DNA from: Sarcocystis neurona
Taxonomy: Eukaryota; Apicomplexa; Conoidasida; Eucoccidiorida; Sarcocystidae
Assembly: GCA_000727475.1 (NCBI GenBank)
Contig: KL647308.1
Span: forward strand, 1 to 64,000
DNA: 64,000 bases
Direction: 5' to 3'
In this document: piece after piece, positions 14,001-25,389 of the stretch
Position numbering within the stretch: position 1 is the stretch's first letter
How the letters are laid out: each line of letters begins with the position of its first letter
The notes under the pieces: generated by a model
Told to the model about the DNA's origin: nothing
What the model saw: the letters and a program-made list of their open reading frames with translations, nothing else
Database searches by the model: none
Position numbers and translations under genes: made by a program

Positions 14001-17000
14001 GATAGGGCCTGCAAGAGAAACGAGCTGAGTTTTTTTGCAGCTGCTTAATTAAACTTACCTGAGGATCGGCGAGGAGATGGTTCAGTTCTGGGTTCTGCTC
14101 CCGGAGCTGCTGCAGCTGCGGGTTCGACTCAAAGAGCATGCGCAAAAAATCTGGGCTCTCGGTCAGCGGCTGCATCACACCGGAATGCAACAGCTGCTGC
14201 AAAAAATCCCCTCCGCCATGCTGCTGCTGCTGCTGTCCCTCTGCTGCTGCTTGCGAAGCGGCCGCAGCCGGCGCCCCACCAGCCGCAAGAAACGGCCACA
14301 CGTCTCCTCCCTGTCCCATGGCGCTTATCTGCGCACCTGCACCCCACAAGCAGCAACAGAAGCAGCGGCTCTTCATCTCGACAAACACACCACTCGCGCA
14401 TGCATTGCCTGCCCTTCGTATTAAAAAATACACGTGGAGTCCTCTGCAAAAAGAGCCGCAGAATGTAGAAGGTGGGTCACGCACCGACGTACGAGAGATG
14501 CGCGCGGGCCAAGAGGGAAGGTGGTATACTCACAGAAACGCACGGACAGGCCCCCTACCTTACCGAAGTTGGCCTCCACACAGGTGTGACTACACATAGA
14601 TATATATACTCGTGTATGCATCTCTTTCTCCATATATACATATACGTACATACGTGGAGGTAGACAGATATACACGATTGAGTACATATAAATAGAGAGC
14701 TATATCTATATGTAGATACAGAGACAGACAGATAGTCTACATGCATGTATGCTATACACGCATGTACCCACGCATATGTACGTTAGTGGCGAGAAGTTGA
14801 GGACGCTCTGGCATACGCCCACACGTGTGTTTCTTATGGGGGGGGCACCACCGCATACTCAAACAGGGGGTGTCCACACCGTGGAGCGTACGTACATACA
14901 GACGTACATAGACGTACACCCACACATGTACACAGATGGGTCTGCTTCGTTGCCACATATACGCAGGACACAAATGCGTACGGGCTTTTGCGTTAAAACA
15001 TGCAAAATATACCGACGGGCATGCAGAAAACCCGACGACTTCGTTTCAGCTGCCACTACTACTGTGCCCACACGCAACAATTCCACCAAAACTTCGATCA
15101 AAAGTCCGCTTTTTCTTCTAAATTTTGTAGAGGACCAAAAAGACGTCGACATACACATATATATACATGTATATCTTCAATATACCTCGGCACATGTCCG
15201 TAGGTACACACGAATATGTGTCGGCACACACACACACACATATGTAAACATACATACATATGTCTTCTATATCCGTCGACATACATATATACTTATCTTG
15301 ACTATTTAGCTTCAGTGTGAGTCGACATACATATCTCTTCAATACATATACATCTAGATATACATATATATACATATATATATAGATTTATCGTAACGAT
15401 GTATACAGAGATATATCTTGAACATAGGTCCACACATAAATATATATATATATATATATGTACGTATGTCTTGACTCTACGTCGACATACATATGCATAT
15501 CTCTTGAATATACGTCGAAACACATATACAGAATATACGTCAACATACACATATATACATATTTCATGAATATACACACACAGTTATATACATATGCGCG
15601 TCTACTATATACACGTGGACATACGTGTGTATACATACATACATCTTCAAAATGCTTCAACACGTACATAGAGAGATAGACGTATACCTTGAATACATAT
15701 ACACCGCCACACATATACATGTTGATAACCGCTTAACTACACAACGACTGAGTCGTACGTACACGGCTCCGATAGCAGCGTTGAAGACACGTATATCGAT
15801 GTTTGTAGTAGGCGTTCCCGTACATCTACATACATGTAGGGAAGTTCAACATACGCGTCGTACACATAAACCAGTGTACACAAGACTATATACAAGAAGA
15901 CGTATCCACACAGACATACACACATAGTAACTTCCTCCATACTGCATCCGTGTGGTAAGTGGGCAGGTGTGTCCATGAATAGTAGACCTACACACACGCA
16001 TGTTGCCATATGAATAGGAAGGTATGCAGGGACGTCCACACAGATATGTCGCTGCCGCTGCTTTCCCCATCTGGTAAACGAAGACAGCAAAGAGACGCTT
16101 CCCACGAAGACGGCGGGCCCCTACAGACACGCGCACGGAGAATCGCCTTCCTTTGCATGCGCTCGCACTCATTTGTTTTGTATATAGATGTGCGCACGAA
16201 TACGAAGGTATAGACACAGATACGTGGACGTGAAAAATAGGTGTATACGGACGGAGACAGACGTATGTACGGGTGTAGAAATTTTTTGCACACTTGTGTG
16301 GGGAGGTGCCTTCTGCGAGGGAACTGCTGCGGCCCGCGCAGCAGGAACTGCTGCAGGTGAACGACTGCAAAAGAGACAGCTGCTTCTTCTGCAAAAGTGG
16401 GGACGAAACGAGAGGGGGACGACGCGCAGCTGCGCCTGTGCAAAGACAGGGAAGGCGTGGCTTTTCTTCACGCGGAGGCGGCTGCTGCGGCACCGCGCGG
16501 CGCCGTGTCCCCCCTGCACCTGGTCTCGTACTCTGTCCTAGACTTGCTGCGAAGCTGCTGCCTCTTCCCACGTGGTGCAGAAGCCTCTTCACACGTCCCG
16601 CTGCAAACGGGACTGCTCGACGACTCACCCTTCACATCCACACGCCACCTTCCCCAAGGTCATCTACGCACACGTGTATATATATGTGGAGATACATATA
16701 TATGGATAGTCACATACACAGGAGAGAGGTAGACGCATACGCAGATATAAAAAGCCGCGCCCGTCCTGTTTTGGCACATCCGAAGCTACGCATCTCTCTC
16801 GTTCTGGCCCTCCCCTCCGTCTTCCTTCCCACTGAAGAAGAGGTAGTTTTCTGCTGCAGCAGCAGCAGCATACGTCGACACGTCTTTCTTCGCACCCGTG
16901 CATCCCCCCCCACACACTCGTTCACGCAAACAAATGTACGGGCAAAACACACACCGCGACGTCCCCCCGCGTTCGCGCAGGTGCCGTGCGCCTCCCGCTT

Positions 17001-19233
17001 GGTCCCTCCTCCTGCCATCTCATCTTTACCTCCTTTTTACGGCAGAAGCGCCTTCTACAGGTGAACTCATTGAGTTATGCTGTAACCTGTGTGTCGATCC
17101 ATACGTGTATGACAGCTAATAGATCTTTCTTCCCTGCATATCTGCGTGTGCGCAGGGGTGCTGCGTGTGTTGCGCATCACACAGATGCGCCAGCGGATGC
17201 CCGCTACGCGCAGCAGCTTTTCGTCCACGTCTCTCGGGTTGCACGTTTGTCTACATTTCTAGCCATCAGCAGAGGATGTGATACGCCTGGAGCAGAGAAG
17301 CAGAGAGAGACATACAAACATGCACGGACACATGCAGACAGCAGACACAAAGATACGCATAGTACTCCTCCTTCGACGCGAGGGACCGGGCAGGTCCATC
17401 TCGTGGGTGTAGACGGAGAAGTGTGTGATACCAAATATATGCGTGTGTCTACAGGTAGACAGACTGGCGTATGACGAGGAAGAAGACCGCATACGCGCGC
17501 GTCAAATGAGAAGCGAACTTAGGTGTGTGGAGAATGACGCACTAGATATTCCCCTTGCAGGAAGAGCTGCAGCACTGGGACTGCGGGCGTGTAAGCGAGC
17601 CGCCGGTGGCATGGTGGCTGCTGCTGCTGTTGCTGGCCCCGTTCCTTGTCTTCCTGCGGCAGCGGCATGCGCTGCTTCGCGTCCCCCTTTGCCTCGTCCG
17701 CCTCCTCCTGAAGAAGCAGGCGCGGCAGCGGGATTGTGAAGCAGGTGCACGGTACCGTGCGGCTGCAGCAGGTACGAAGCGACAGTTCGGCTGTCCTGCA
17801 GCACGCGTCCACCCGCGACTAGCCGCTGCTCGGCCGCAGGAATATCCACGAGCTGCTGCAGCTGCTCTTTCCACGCCTCCACCGAGAGGCTTGTATCGAC
17901 CGCCACACGAAACGTCTGCCCGCTGATTAGCTTGATTGTGAGGGGAAGCGGCGCAGCACTGCCGCCGCCATTCCCAGCAGCATCCGCTGAGGACGACGAA
18001 GTGCCAGAAGGGCACGGGGAACCGCTGGGACCGCCAGCGGAGAGAGGAGAAGAGGAGGCGTCTGGGGGAGGAGGACACGAAGGAGGGGGGGGCGGCGACA
18101 CGCGCCTGAGAAGCTTCTTCTCGAGTTGCCGTCGCAGCCCCACGCCCAGTCAAAGCATCAGCAGCAGCCCCAGGAGCGGAAGCAGCAGCGGGAGCCGCAG
18201 CAGCAGCAGGAGCCGCAACAGCAGCAGGAGGGGCGCCAGCACCAGAAGCGGCAGTGGCAGCCACAGGAGCGGCAGCAGCACCGGCGGGAGCCACCGCAGC
18301 AGCAGGAGCTGCGACAGCGCCAGGAGCCGCGACAGCAGCAGGAGCAGGAGCAGCAGCGCAGAGAGTCCCTACGCTGCCAGAGGGATGCACGCACGACGCT
18401 TCGCTCGCTGCGTCTCTGTTGCTGCTGCTGCTGCTGTATTCACAGGAAGAAGAAGAAGCAGTCTTCCCTGGCGTCTCCTCGCTGCTGCGGCCCCTGCGCA
18501 TGCTAAGGCTGCCGCTGCTCTCGTGTGGAGCCTGCCTGCTGTTGCTTTTCACGCTGCTGCTGATGCTGTCGCTTGGACCGTCGCTGCGGCTGCTGCTGCT
18601 TTTCGAAGCGTTGCTGCCGTTACCGCTGTCGCTTACATCGCTGCTGCTGTTGCTGTTTTTCGGACTGCTACTGCTCCCGTTGCTGGCGTGGGTGCTGCCG
18701 CTGTCCTCTTTGCTGCTGCTGTCCCCTTTGCTGTTGCTGCTGCTGTCCCCTTTGCTACTGCTGCTGTTCTCCCCGTTGTCCCCGGTGCTGCTGTGACTGC
18801 TGCGTCGACTCGTGCAGCTGCCGCTGTGGAGCTCCCGTTGCGGCTGCTGCTGCTGCACGGAAGTGACAGCTGCTGCGTCCGACGCCGCCCCAGCCGCAGT
18901 TCGCCTTTTCCTCTGCGCGGCGTATTCAGCAGCAGCAGCAGTTGTATGCAGTTCTTCATCGCCTGCTGCCGCCACGTTCCTGCTGTGCTTCATTTCTTCG
19001 TCGCAGCAGCTGCTGCTCGCGTTCTGCGCCCCTACCGGGCGGTCGCTCGTGCTGTTGGCGCCACTGCCTCTACTGGCGTCTGTTCTGCTGCTGGTGACGC
19101 CGCTGCTGCTGCTGCTACTGCTACTGCTACTGTTGCCATTGGTATCGTCCGTAGCAACAGAGGCGGTGTCCTCTTCCCGCCCAGCAGCCCCCCCATCTCT
19201 GTTGCTGCTGCTGTTATTCTCCTCTGCTGGCAT
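4193..19233 (-). CDS. DSK2: Ubiquilin/Dsk2-like proteasome shuttle protein, multi-exon
   Basis: Ubiquilins carry ubiquitylated clients to the proteasome: the UBL binds the proteasome, the UBA binds ubiquitin and STI1 segments bind clients. Exons read (minus): 19233-17543 (3' edge tentative), 14336-14059, 11775-11674, 10624-10426, 9518-9403, 9049-8577, 7320-6560, 4799-4710, 4278-4193. Every junction from 14059 on is GT-AG with matching phase. The UBL lies at about 17945-17730 (LTIKLISGQTF to VHLLHNP). The STI1 exon has FLRMLFESNPQLQQLREQNP, followed by RNPALQREMMRSTDRAMANI and FNALMRMYHTIQEPM, the family core. The UBA exon reads QLDALRSMGFTDTSQCLRAL. Inserts are Gln/Leu-, Ala/Pro- and Ser-rich, giving about 1264 residues against roughly 400-620 usually. 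Uncertain points: a frame break at 18085-18092, possible missing exons between 17.5 and 14.3 kb, and the weak acceptor of the last exon. Confidence 0.88.
7740..8320. repeat. TA/CA/CATA microsatellite in a ubiquilin intron
   Basis: A run of imperfect TATA, CATA, TG and CT dinucleotide and tetranucleotide repeats fills most of the intron between the ubiquilin exons ending at 8577 and starting at 7320. It has no coding potential beyond low-complexity Tyr/Ile/His frames. Confidence 0.8.
14590..15720. repeat. Degenerate AT-rich minisatellite
   Basis: Within ubiquilin intron territory, a degenerate unit containing GTCGACATACATAT and TCTTGAATATAC recurs at irregular spacing of roughly 40-60 bp between about 15140 and 15560. 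It is embedded in TATA/CATA microsatellite. Units are too diverged for a fixed period to be read by eye. Confidence 0.7.
18085..18092 (-). other. C8 homopolymer at the frame break before the ubiquilin UBL
   Basis: The Ser/Ala-rich frame opening at ATG 19233 and the frame encoding the UBL differ by one base. Both are open across this run of eight C on the coding strand, so a one-base miscount here would join them. An alternative is an intron ending at the CTTCTCAG acceptor at about 18106. The UBL frame itself has a stop at about 18153 and no ATG before the UBL, so the domain must be reached from upstream by one of these routes. Confidence 0.6.
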
Positions 19234-21110
19234 TGTGTCCGAAAAGAAGCCGCGCGCACAGCAACACCGGCAAGTTCAGCAAAAGCAGCAGTAGGTCCTG
19301 GACCAGCGCAGTCTCCTCACCGACACAGCAGCACCAGCAGCAATTCTCTTGATAGCAGTCCTCACACAGCAGCAGCAGTATCTACCTGCCCCACAGGAAT
19401 TCTATCAGCCGCAGAAGCGGCACTAGCAGGACACACTTCCGCAGTAAGACTTCTCTTCGCGGCACACATACCAGCAGATAAGGTTGCTATAAGCACAGCA
19501 CTTGCTATAGTAGCTGGAGCTATGGGGAGCAGCATCCCCCAGATCAGCAGCAGCTGTACTCCCAGCAGACGCGTCAGCAGTAGCTGTGGCCGCAGCTGCC
19601 GTGTGAGTGGTAGGTGTCCAGCAGACCTTCTGCGGAGGTAGTATAAAAATAGACGGTCAAAATCCTCCCAGAGTGTAAACTGGCCGCAGCTTCACGAGCA
19701 GCGGCGCCTGCAGGACTAGCAGAGCTCCAAAGAAAGAGAAGGTATCACTCTGGAGATAAAAGGACGGCTGCACGGGCCGACGAAAATGACGACACGTGCA
19801 GCGGAGCCGGGAACAGGTGAGGGGGAGGCCGGGCGGGGCGCGAAGAGTTCTGTACGAGGCAGCACAAAGACAAAGAAGAGACAAACGAGGGGAGAAGGAA
19901 TGGAACACACAAACCAGAAGGAAGAGACGAGACACAACATGCCACAAACTCCGGTAAACAACGGGAGGAAAAGCGATCCTGAGGCACACACGTGACGACT
20001 GCGGACGGGGCAAGAGGGACACAGAGGAGAGGGGCGGAGAAGAAGAACGAGAAAAAAGAGCTACAGAAAAGGACAAGAAAGTGGACGCCGAAAAAAAGCA
20101 GCACATGCAGAGAGAAAGGAGCAAGAAGTACGAAGGGGCGAATGAATTAAGTCAATCACGGAAGAAACTGCAGAGTCAAGAAGGCGTCAACGACGAGCGA
20201 AGTCCGCGGAGCACAGAAGAGTCAGCCATGGCAAGAAAAGGCAAAAGGAGAGAAGAACGCAGAACTGAAGAGAGAGACGTGAGCGATGAGCGCGAAAAGC
20301 GGAGGAAGTGAGAAATCGGCAGAAAAGCACGCCCACACGACGTGGCGAGTCAGAGGACGGGCAACGGGTGGATACACCGCATTGGGATAGTGATTTTTTT
20401 TTTAAACGAAGAGAGAGTTGAAGCTGCGCGCAGACATTTCTACACGTTCACGAGGTAAAGAGGAGAACCGAGAAATGTCCGTCTTACTTCATCAGTACAT
20501 ATACAGAACCGAATAGTCGTACGGCAGGGCAGCTGTCGCGTGAACCTACACATACATATACGTATATATGTTAGGTGAGGCAGCTAAATACACAAAGCAT
20601 AATAAACCAGTCGACCACGTGCGTACAAATGGATGTGGACATACGTGTGTTCATAATACGTACGCCGGACACGCATGCTCGACATACACACTCGATAACA
20701 CATACAGACACACGAAACCGTACGGCAGCCAAGCCAATTTCCTTGCAGATAGAGTACGCAGACATTCTCCGCCACACGCGCAGTAGACGCCGGGACATAA
20801 AAGACAACGTTGTAAAGAACCATTCATCCCAACGCCTCTGCAGGCCGCCGGGGCGCAAGGGGAAAGAAAACGAAAAAAGTGGACGACACGCGAGGCAAAT
20901 AGGGGGACACACTGAAGGTCAAGGAACAGGGCGGCACCAGCGCAGATTTGTTCTCCTCCTTCTGCCCGGCAAGTGAAACAGCGGCAGAGTCGGAGAGGGT
21001 GGGACTGGCACCGGAAAAGCAGACACAGAGAATACGGAAGAACAAGAGACCAGATGGGTTTCGCGCGGAAAATGGATGAGAGGGGCCGAGTGGAGAATGT
21101 GCCGGAATAT
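19234..21110 (-). promoter_or_regulatory. Pyrimidine-rich leader upstream of the ubiquilin gene
   Basis: Positions of about 19700-21110 are strongly purine-rich (GA) on the plus strand, and so pyrimidine-rich on the strand sense to the ubiquilin gene whose ATG is at 19233. The same arrangement of a CT-rich sense strand before the start codon occurs ahead of the SAM synthetase and Efg1 genes here. I read it as 5' UTR and promoter-proximal sequence. No sharper motif or transcription start can be placed. Positions 19260-19640 are GCA-rich without a supported ORF. Confidence 0.45.
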
Positions 21111-21489
21111 ACATCGAGATAGAGTGGAACACGTAGTGCTCATCTACCATATCGGAACGGCAGAAATTTCATCCCGACGCGAAGGAGCAAATCCTCCCTT
21201 TCACTCGTCGTTTTTCTGCCGGGGAACTGCGCACGAAGGCGCTCCTCCTTTATACCCTTCCACCCGCCGCACTCCTCTCTCGAGTGCTGCAACCAGAAGG
21301 CACACCACCACATGTAGAAAGCACCAGAAAAGGGCAGCTTTCTCTCGTCTAATGGGAAACGAGTTTAGAAGAGGACAAAAAACCCTCTGCAAAAAGGCGG
21401 TGCCACTGGAGAAAAAAGAGATACATTTTGTTCTACTTCTCACCGACGGTCATTGTTGCCATGCACTTGACAGGCAACCTACTCTAGCG

Positions 21490-22800
21490 GCCGCACGGGG
21501 CCGCTGCTAGTAGTAGTGCTGCGCCGCATCTGCGGTGGCCCATCCAGCCTTCGCTGCTGCAGCAGTAGCTGCTGTAGTGGCCGGCGTTGCGGGTCTCAAA
21601 ACGCAGCGCAGCACTGCCTTCGTATGTTTCTCGTTATTGCTGTCCAGCTGGTTTGGTCTACCTCTTGTAGAGCACCCGCCTGCTCACGCTGTGAAGTGGC
21701 GCAGCTGCTGCTGCTGCTGCTGCTCGCGCGTTTCGGCGCTTGCTGGGCCGGCTGCAGCTTTTGTGCTGCTGATTTCACACGATTGCCGCCAAGAAGCTCT
21801 GTTTCTTCAGCCTTGATGATGCAGTGCTCTCCTTTGCGAGTGTATCTGTTGCTGTGCTGGTGCTGGGACAGCTTCGACTGCTGGAGGTTGGGGTAGTGAG
21901 GGGTGCTACTGTCAAAGGTGTTCTTGCCTCGAGAGGTACGTTGTAGTCGTCGTAACAGTAGTAGTAGGAGTGGTACTACCCGTTGCTATTCCTGCTGCTC
22001 TCGTCTTGTTGCCTCGTACCCGCTGCCACGGGCGGTAGCTGTTGTTGTTGGATCCCGCTGGGGTTTGCAAGCAACTGCTTGCCCGGTTCTGTTGCTTCAT
22101 TTCCTGCGTCTTCCCGTCTACCACCGGTGCTGTTCCTGCGGTAGTATACTAACAGACAAGCAGGGTGCCGCTCCACTTGCTCCGATGACCCACGCGAGTC
22201 CGCGTCTCCTGGGCGACACGCTGCTCCTGCTTCTTGTCATCCTATCCATCCGGCAGATGCTTTTTTCTTCTACTGGAAACGCGTCTGCCCCAGCTTCTTT
22301 TGCACCGGGTCGCTGGTGCGGGCTGCTGCTGCTCTCCCCACTCTTCTATGCGGTAGCAAACCTGCTTCTAGCGAGCTTGGCTGCTCATAATTGCTGCTGC
22401 CTCCTTGTCCTAGGAGTGCCTCACGAGCTGCCGCGACTGGTGTGCCGCTGAAGCGTCCTGCTCCCGTTGCTTCTTATTGCCATTTCTACTGCGAAGGTCC
22501 TGCTGTGATGCTATTGCCCAATCGCGATGTGTTGTCGCTGTTGCCGTGGATGCCACACGGCTGCTGCTGTTGTGTGCTTCAGGCTACTGCAGCCCCGCTG
22601 TTGCTGTCCTCTTCTTGTTCCGGACGCTGCTGGACCCCTGCTTTCCCAGTGCGGCGTTGCTACAGTCGCTTAGTATTCGTTGACTTCGGGCACTGGGTTC
22701 CTCCACTTGTTTTTTCTCCCGTCCCCACTGCTATGCGCTACTGCTGGTTAGTAGCTTCGGAGCGCTGCTAGTGTTGGCCGACTGCGGCTACTGCTGGCTC
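21490..22800. repeat. Decayed GCT/GCA triplet-repeat block, intergenic
   Basis: CTG/GCT triplets dominate but are interrupted by substitutions and stops in all frames. The longest plus frames are only Cys/Leu/Ala-rich shadows of the repeat. No start, splice pattern or domain supports a gene. It looks like an old triplet array losing periodicity. Confidence 0.65.
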
Positions 22801-25209
22801 ATGCTGACACCACGACTGAAGGAGCATTTCCACATCTCTTCGAAACTTTCACAGGAGAGGCAGTTATTTCACGACATCCCCTCGGTTAAAACGTATAAGT
22901 GGAAACGCCGTTGTCTGTGTGAAGAAAGGGCAGACTGCGCTTGTGCTTGACCCCTGTTGCTGCCGGTGATGTGTCTTCGTGGAACGACAAATAGCGGTGA
23001 CAGCGAGAGACACCCCGACGCGCAGGGCACGGCAGAAGCGGTCTTCCCGATAGAAGGACATGTACGTACTTCTGCAGATGCGGATTTCGAGTGTACACGA
23101 TCTGTAGAGAGGTGGAAGGTGATGGTTAGGTAAGTACGCAGATGCCTTGTCCTCCAAAATAATAAGTATTCATCTGTGGATGCAGCGGTACAAGAGTACG
23201 ACCGATGTGCAGATTGCACCTTGCATCACCTAGTGATTCAACCGTCAAGAAGGGGAGAAAGAGTTTCCTATTTTGGTGTCTGGGGCTTTGTCTGTGCCTT
23301 CTGGACGTGCCTACTGAGGGCAAAAATTCTAGTCCTCACGGGCCATGTATGGGAAAGACACGAATGTCACCCCTCCTCCTGACGAAACAGAGGAAATGTT
23401 ACGTAGCATACGTTCAAAGTAGTAGAGATGTGGGTGTCTTTATAAGGTTTTGCATAGAGGAGAAGCGCATCATTCAGTTTGCAAAAGGCGAGTAGGGGTC
23501 ATATGCTCATATCACCAGTTACCGGGATTTTTGCACTACACCTTATGTCCCTACGTAGTAGGATACCGGTGACACAGTAGATATGGAGGTACGTGGCCAC
23601 TAGCAGGCCGGATAAGACTGGGAGTTGTATGCCTGTATGACGGATCTTTCACAGTGCGGATGTGGGGGGGAGGGAAGGAATAGACGCCGCAAAAAATTCG
23701 AGAGCCCTTGTTCAATGGGCGGAACGGCGAACTTGATGTAGAAGAAACGGATCTCCCCCACCCCAAGATACCAGTACGTGCACGTCCGCCTGAAGTAAGT
23801 ATGATTTCAAGAGTTACTGAACCGAAGCTAAATAAGAATTGTGACACATTCATGGAAATATAGGGGAAGGACCCTGTTTCACCACGTCCGACACCACGAA
23901 GGGACGGTACACTCTGTAGGCAGTACTTGGGCAAGTAGTCTTCTTGATGTGATAATGTCTGACGGGTAGGCAGAAGGGGTAGGTGGTATTCATTTGCAAA
24001 TGCAGACTTCTAATTCTGGTCATAGTTTGAGTGGTGAAATTACGTCCTGGGTAAGCCAGCACCTGCGCAAACGTATCCTAAGAGGACAACGCAAAAGGCA
24101 GTAAAATAGCATGTGCGATTGCGTGGGACTTTGACAATGAACGAAGAATACGGTATGAGTGTTCATGTGGCCGTGAGCAAAGGAAAGGGCAAAAGTATGC
24201 GTTATTTGTATACATACACCGATTGTACGTAGTTCGTTTCAGGAGCCCCGAAGTTAGTCGGCATCGTATCTCTTGAAGTGGCTGTATGGGAGGAGGGATA
24301 TCACGAGAAAAAATACAGCAGAGAGAAGGAAAGGCCCCACGGTAGAAGGTACAGCAAAGTAAAAGGGAAAGCACATTGGTAAATAAGTTTCAGAAAGAAA
24401 GCAGAATTCATACATGTATGTCTATTCACGCAAATGTGGATACATTTGCATGTGGAGGCGTGCACAAGAAGAGGAAAACGGAGTGCATTCCGACCGCACA
24501 ATCACACGTGAATAAGTGTTTACGCGGCGTTCACGGGAAAAGAATTCCTTGGTTTGCAGCACGATGACGCAAGTGGTCTCCTGTTTGGGTGTGACAGCAA
24601 AAACAGGCACGGTGCTCTACGTGTAGTACACATTCTTTTCATACACATCCTTTCCATACATCTGCCCTGGAGTAACAGTTAAGGAGGAAGAGGAAATACG
24701 GAACGGCAATGCTCGTACATATCTTCAAATGAAGGTGCTTGGAAAGGGCTACGCCCGGAAATTGGGATTCCCAAGTATATACGCGTACCTATGTGTAGAG
24801 AGGGAAACGCAAAAATCTTGGTGCCCCGATAACGGTAAATGACGCGGAAGTTTACATGAGGTGCACAAGTTCAAGCAGAGAGAGGTATTGTGCGTGTAGG
24901 CCGCAGCAGTCAGATAGTACAACTCAACCTATACAGGTGTCTACACGAATACATATGTTTTTATATGTAGAGAGATTTGTGCATTCCCCTTAAAGGCTAC
25001 TGAGGAGTTCGATCACTGCTAAACACACCTGCGTAAGCAGATGTGCTCACGAACCCGGCTACAAGTGAAGTATTATACGCTGTTTCAAACGCAGGACGAG
25101 AGATTCTCCTACGAGACACAGTGTCTATGCTGTGTCGCTTCGGCAGCGAAGTAGAGGTGAAAAAACTACAAAGTGTTTGGTGATTCACGAAAGATACCCC
25201 CCTAGGGTA
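22801..25209. other. Repeat-poor intergenic stretch
   Basis: This stretch has balanced composition and few triplet repeats or microsatellites. Apart from one short ORF listed separately I found nothing convincing. I did not exhaustively test for short exons like those seen at 35-48 kb. Confidence 0.5.
23205..23495 (+). CDS. Uncharacterised small ORF
   Basis: An ATG-initiated 96-residue frame in a repeat-poor stretch. It has a basic segment (KKGRK), then a hydrophobic Cys/Leu-rich segment at about residues 22-33 that could be a signal anchor, then a mixed charged tail. I do not recognise a family, and there is no neighbouring exon or promoter evidence. It could be an exon of a larger gene or a chance ORF. 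Confidence 0.2.
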   Translation: MCRLHLASPSDSTVKKGRKSFLFWCLGLCLCLLDVPTEGKNSSPHGPCMGKTRMSPLLLTKQRKCYVAYVQSSRDVGVFIRFCIEEKRIIQFAKGE

Positions 25210-25323
25210 ACATTACATCATCTTGAGTGCGGAAATCCCACTGCTGCGCATATTCTTTCTCCTCGCACATTACATCATCTTGAGTGCGGAAATCCCACTG
25301 CTGCGCATATTCTTTCTCCTCGC
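25210..25323. repeat. Perfect 57-bp tandem duplication
   Basis: Two identical 57-bp copies lie head to tail (25210-25266 and 25267-25323). The period is 19 codons, so a plus-strand frame running through both repeats a 19-residue unit containing HHLECGNPTAAHIL. Identity of the copies implies a recent event, or an assembly duplication. Confidence 0.95.
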
Positions 25324-25389
25324 ACAGAAATAGAGGGCCGTTTCCTCAACACGCATGTGGTGCACACGCCCCCACCAGACACAAGAAAA

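Noticed and set aside
17542..19233. A 563-codon minus-strand frame read as one protein to its stop
   Set aside because: After about 18090 the frame loses Ser/Ala bias and becomes Arg/Cys-rich, while the overlapping frame encodes a clear ubiquitin-like domain. The second half is a shadow.
17932..19641. A 569-codon plus-strand ORF opposite the ubiquilin 5' exon
   Set aside because: It is the antisense of the Ser/Ala triplet repeats and the UBL exon, with no independent domain.
21516..22771. Cys/Leu/Ala-rich plus-strand ORFs
   Set aside because: Composition follows decayed CTG triplets. There are no domains, splice structure or start context.
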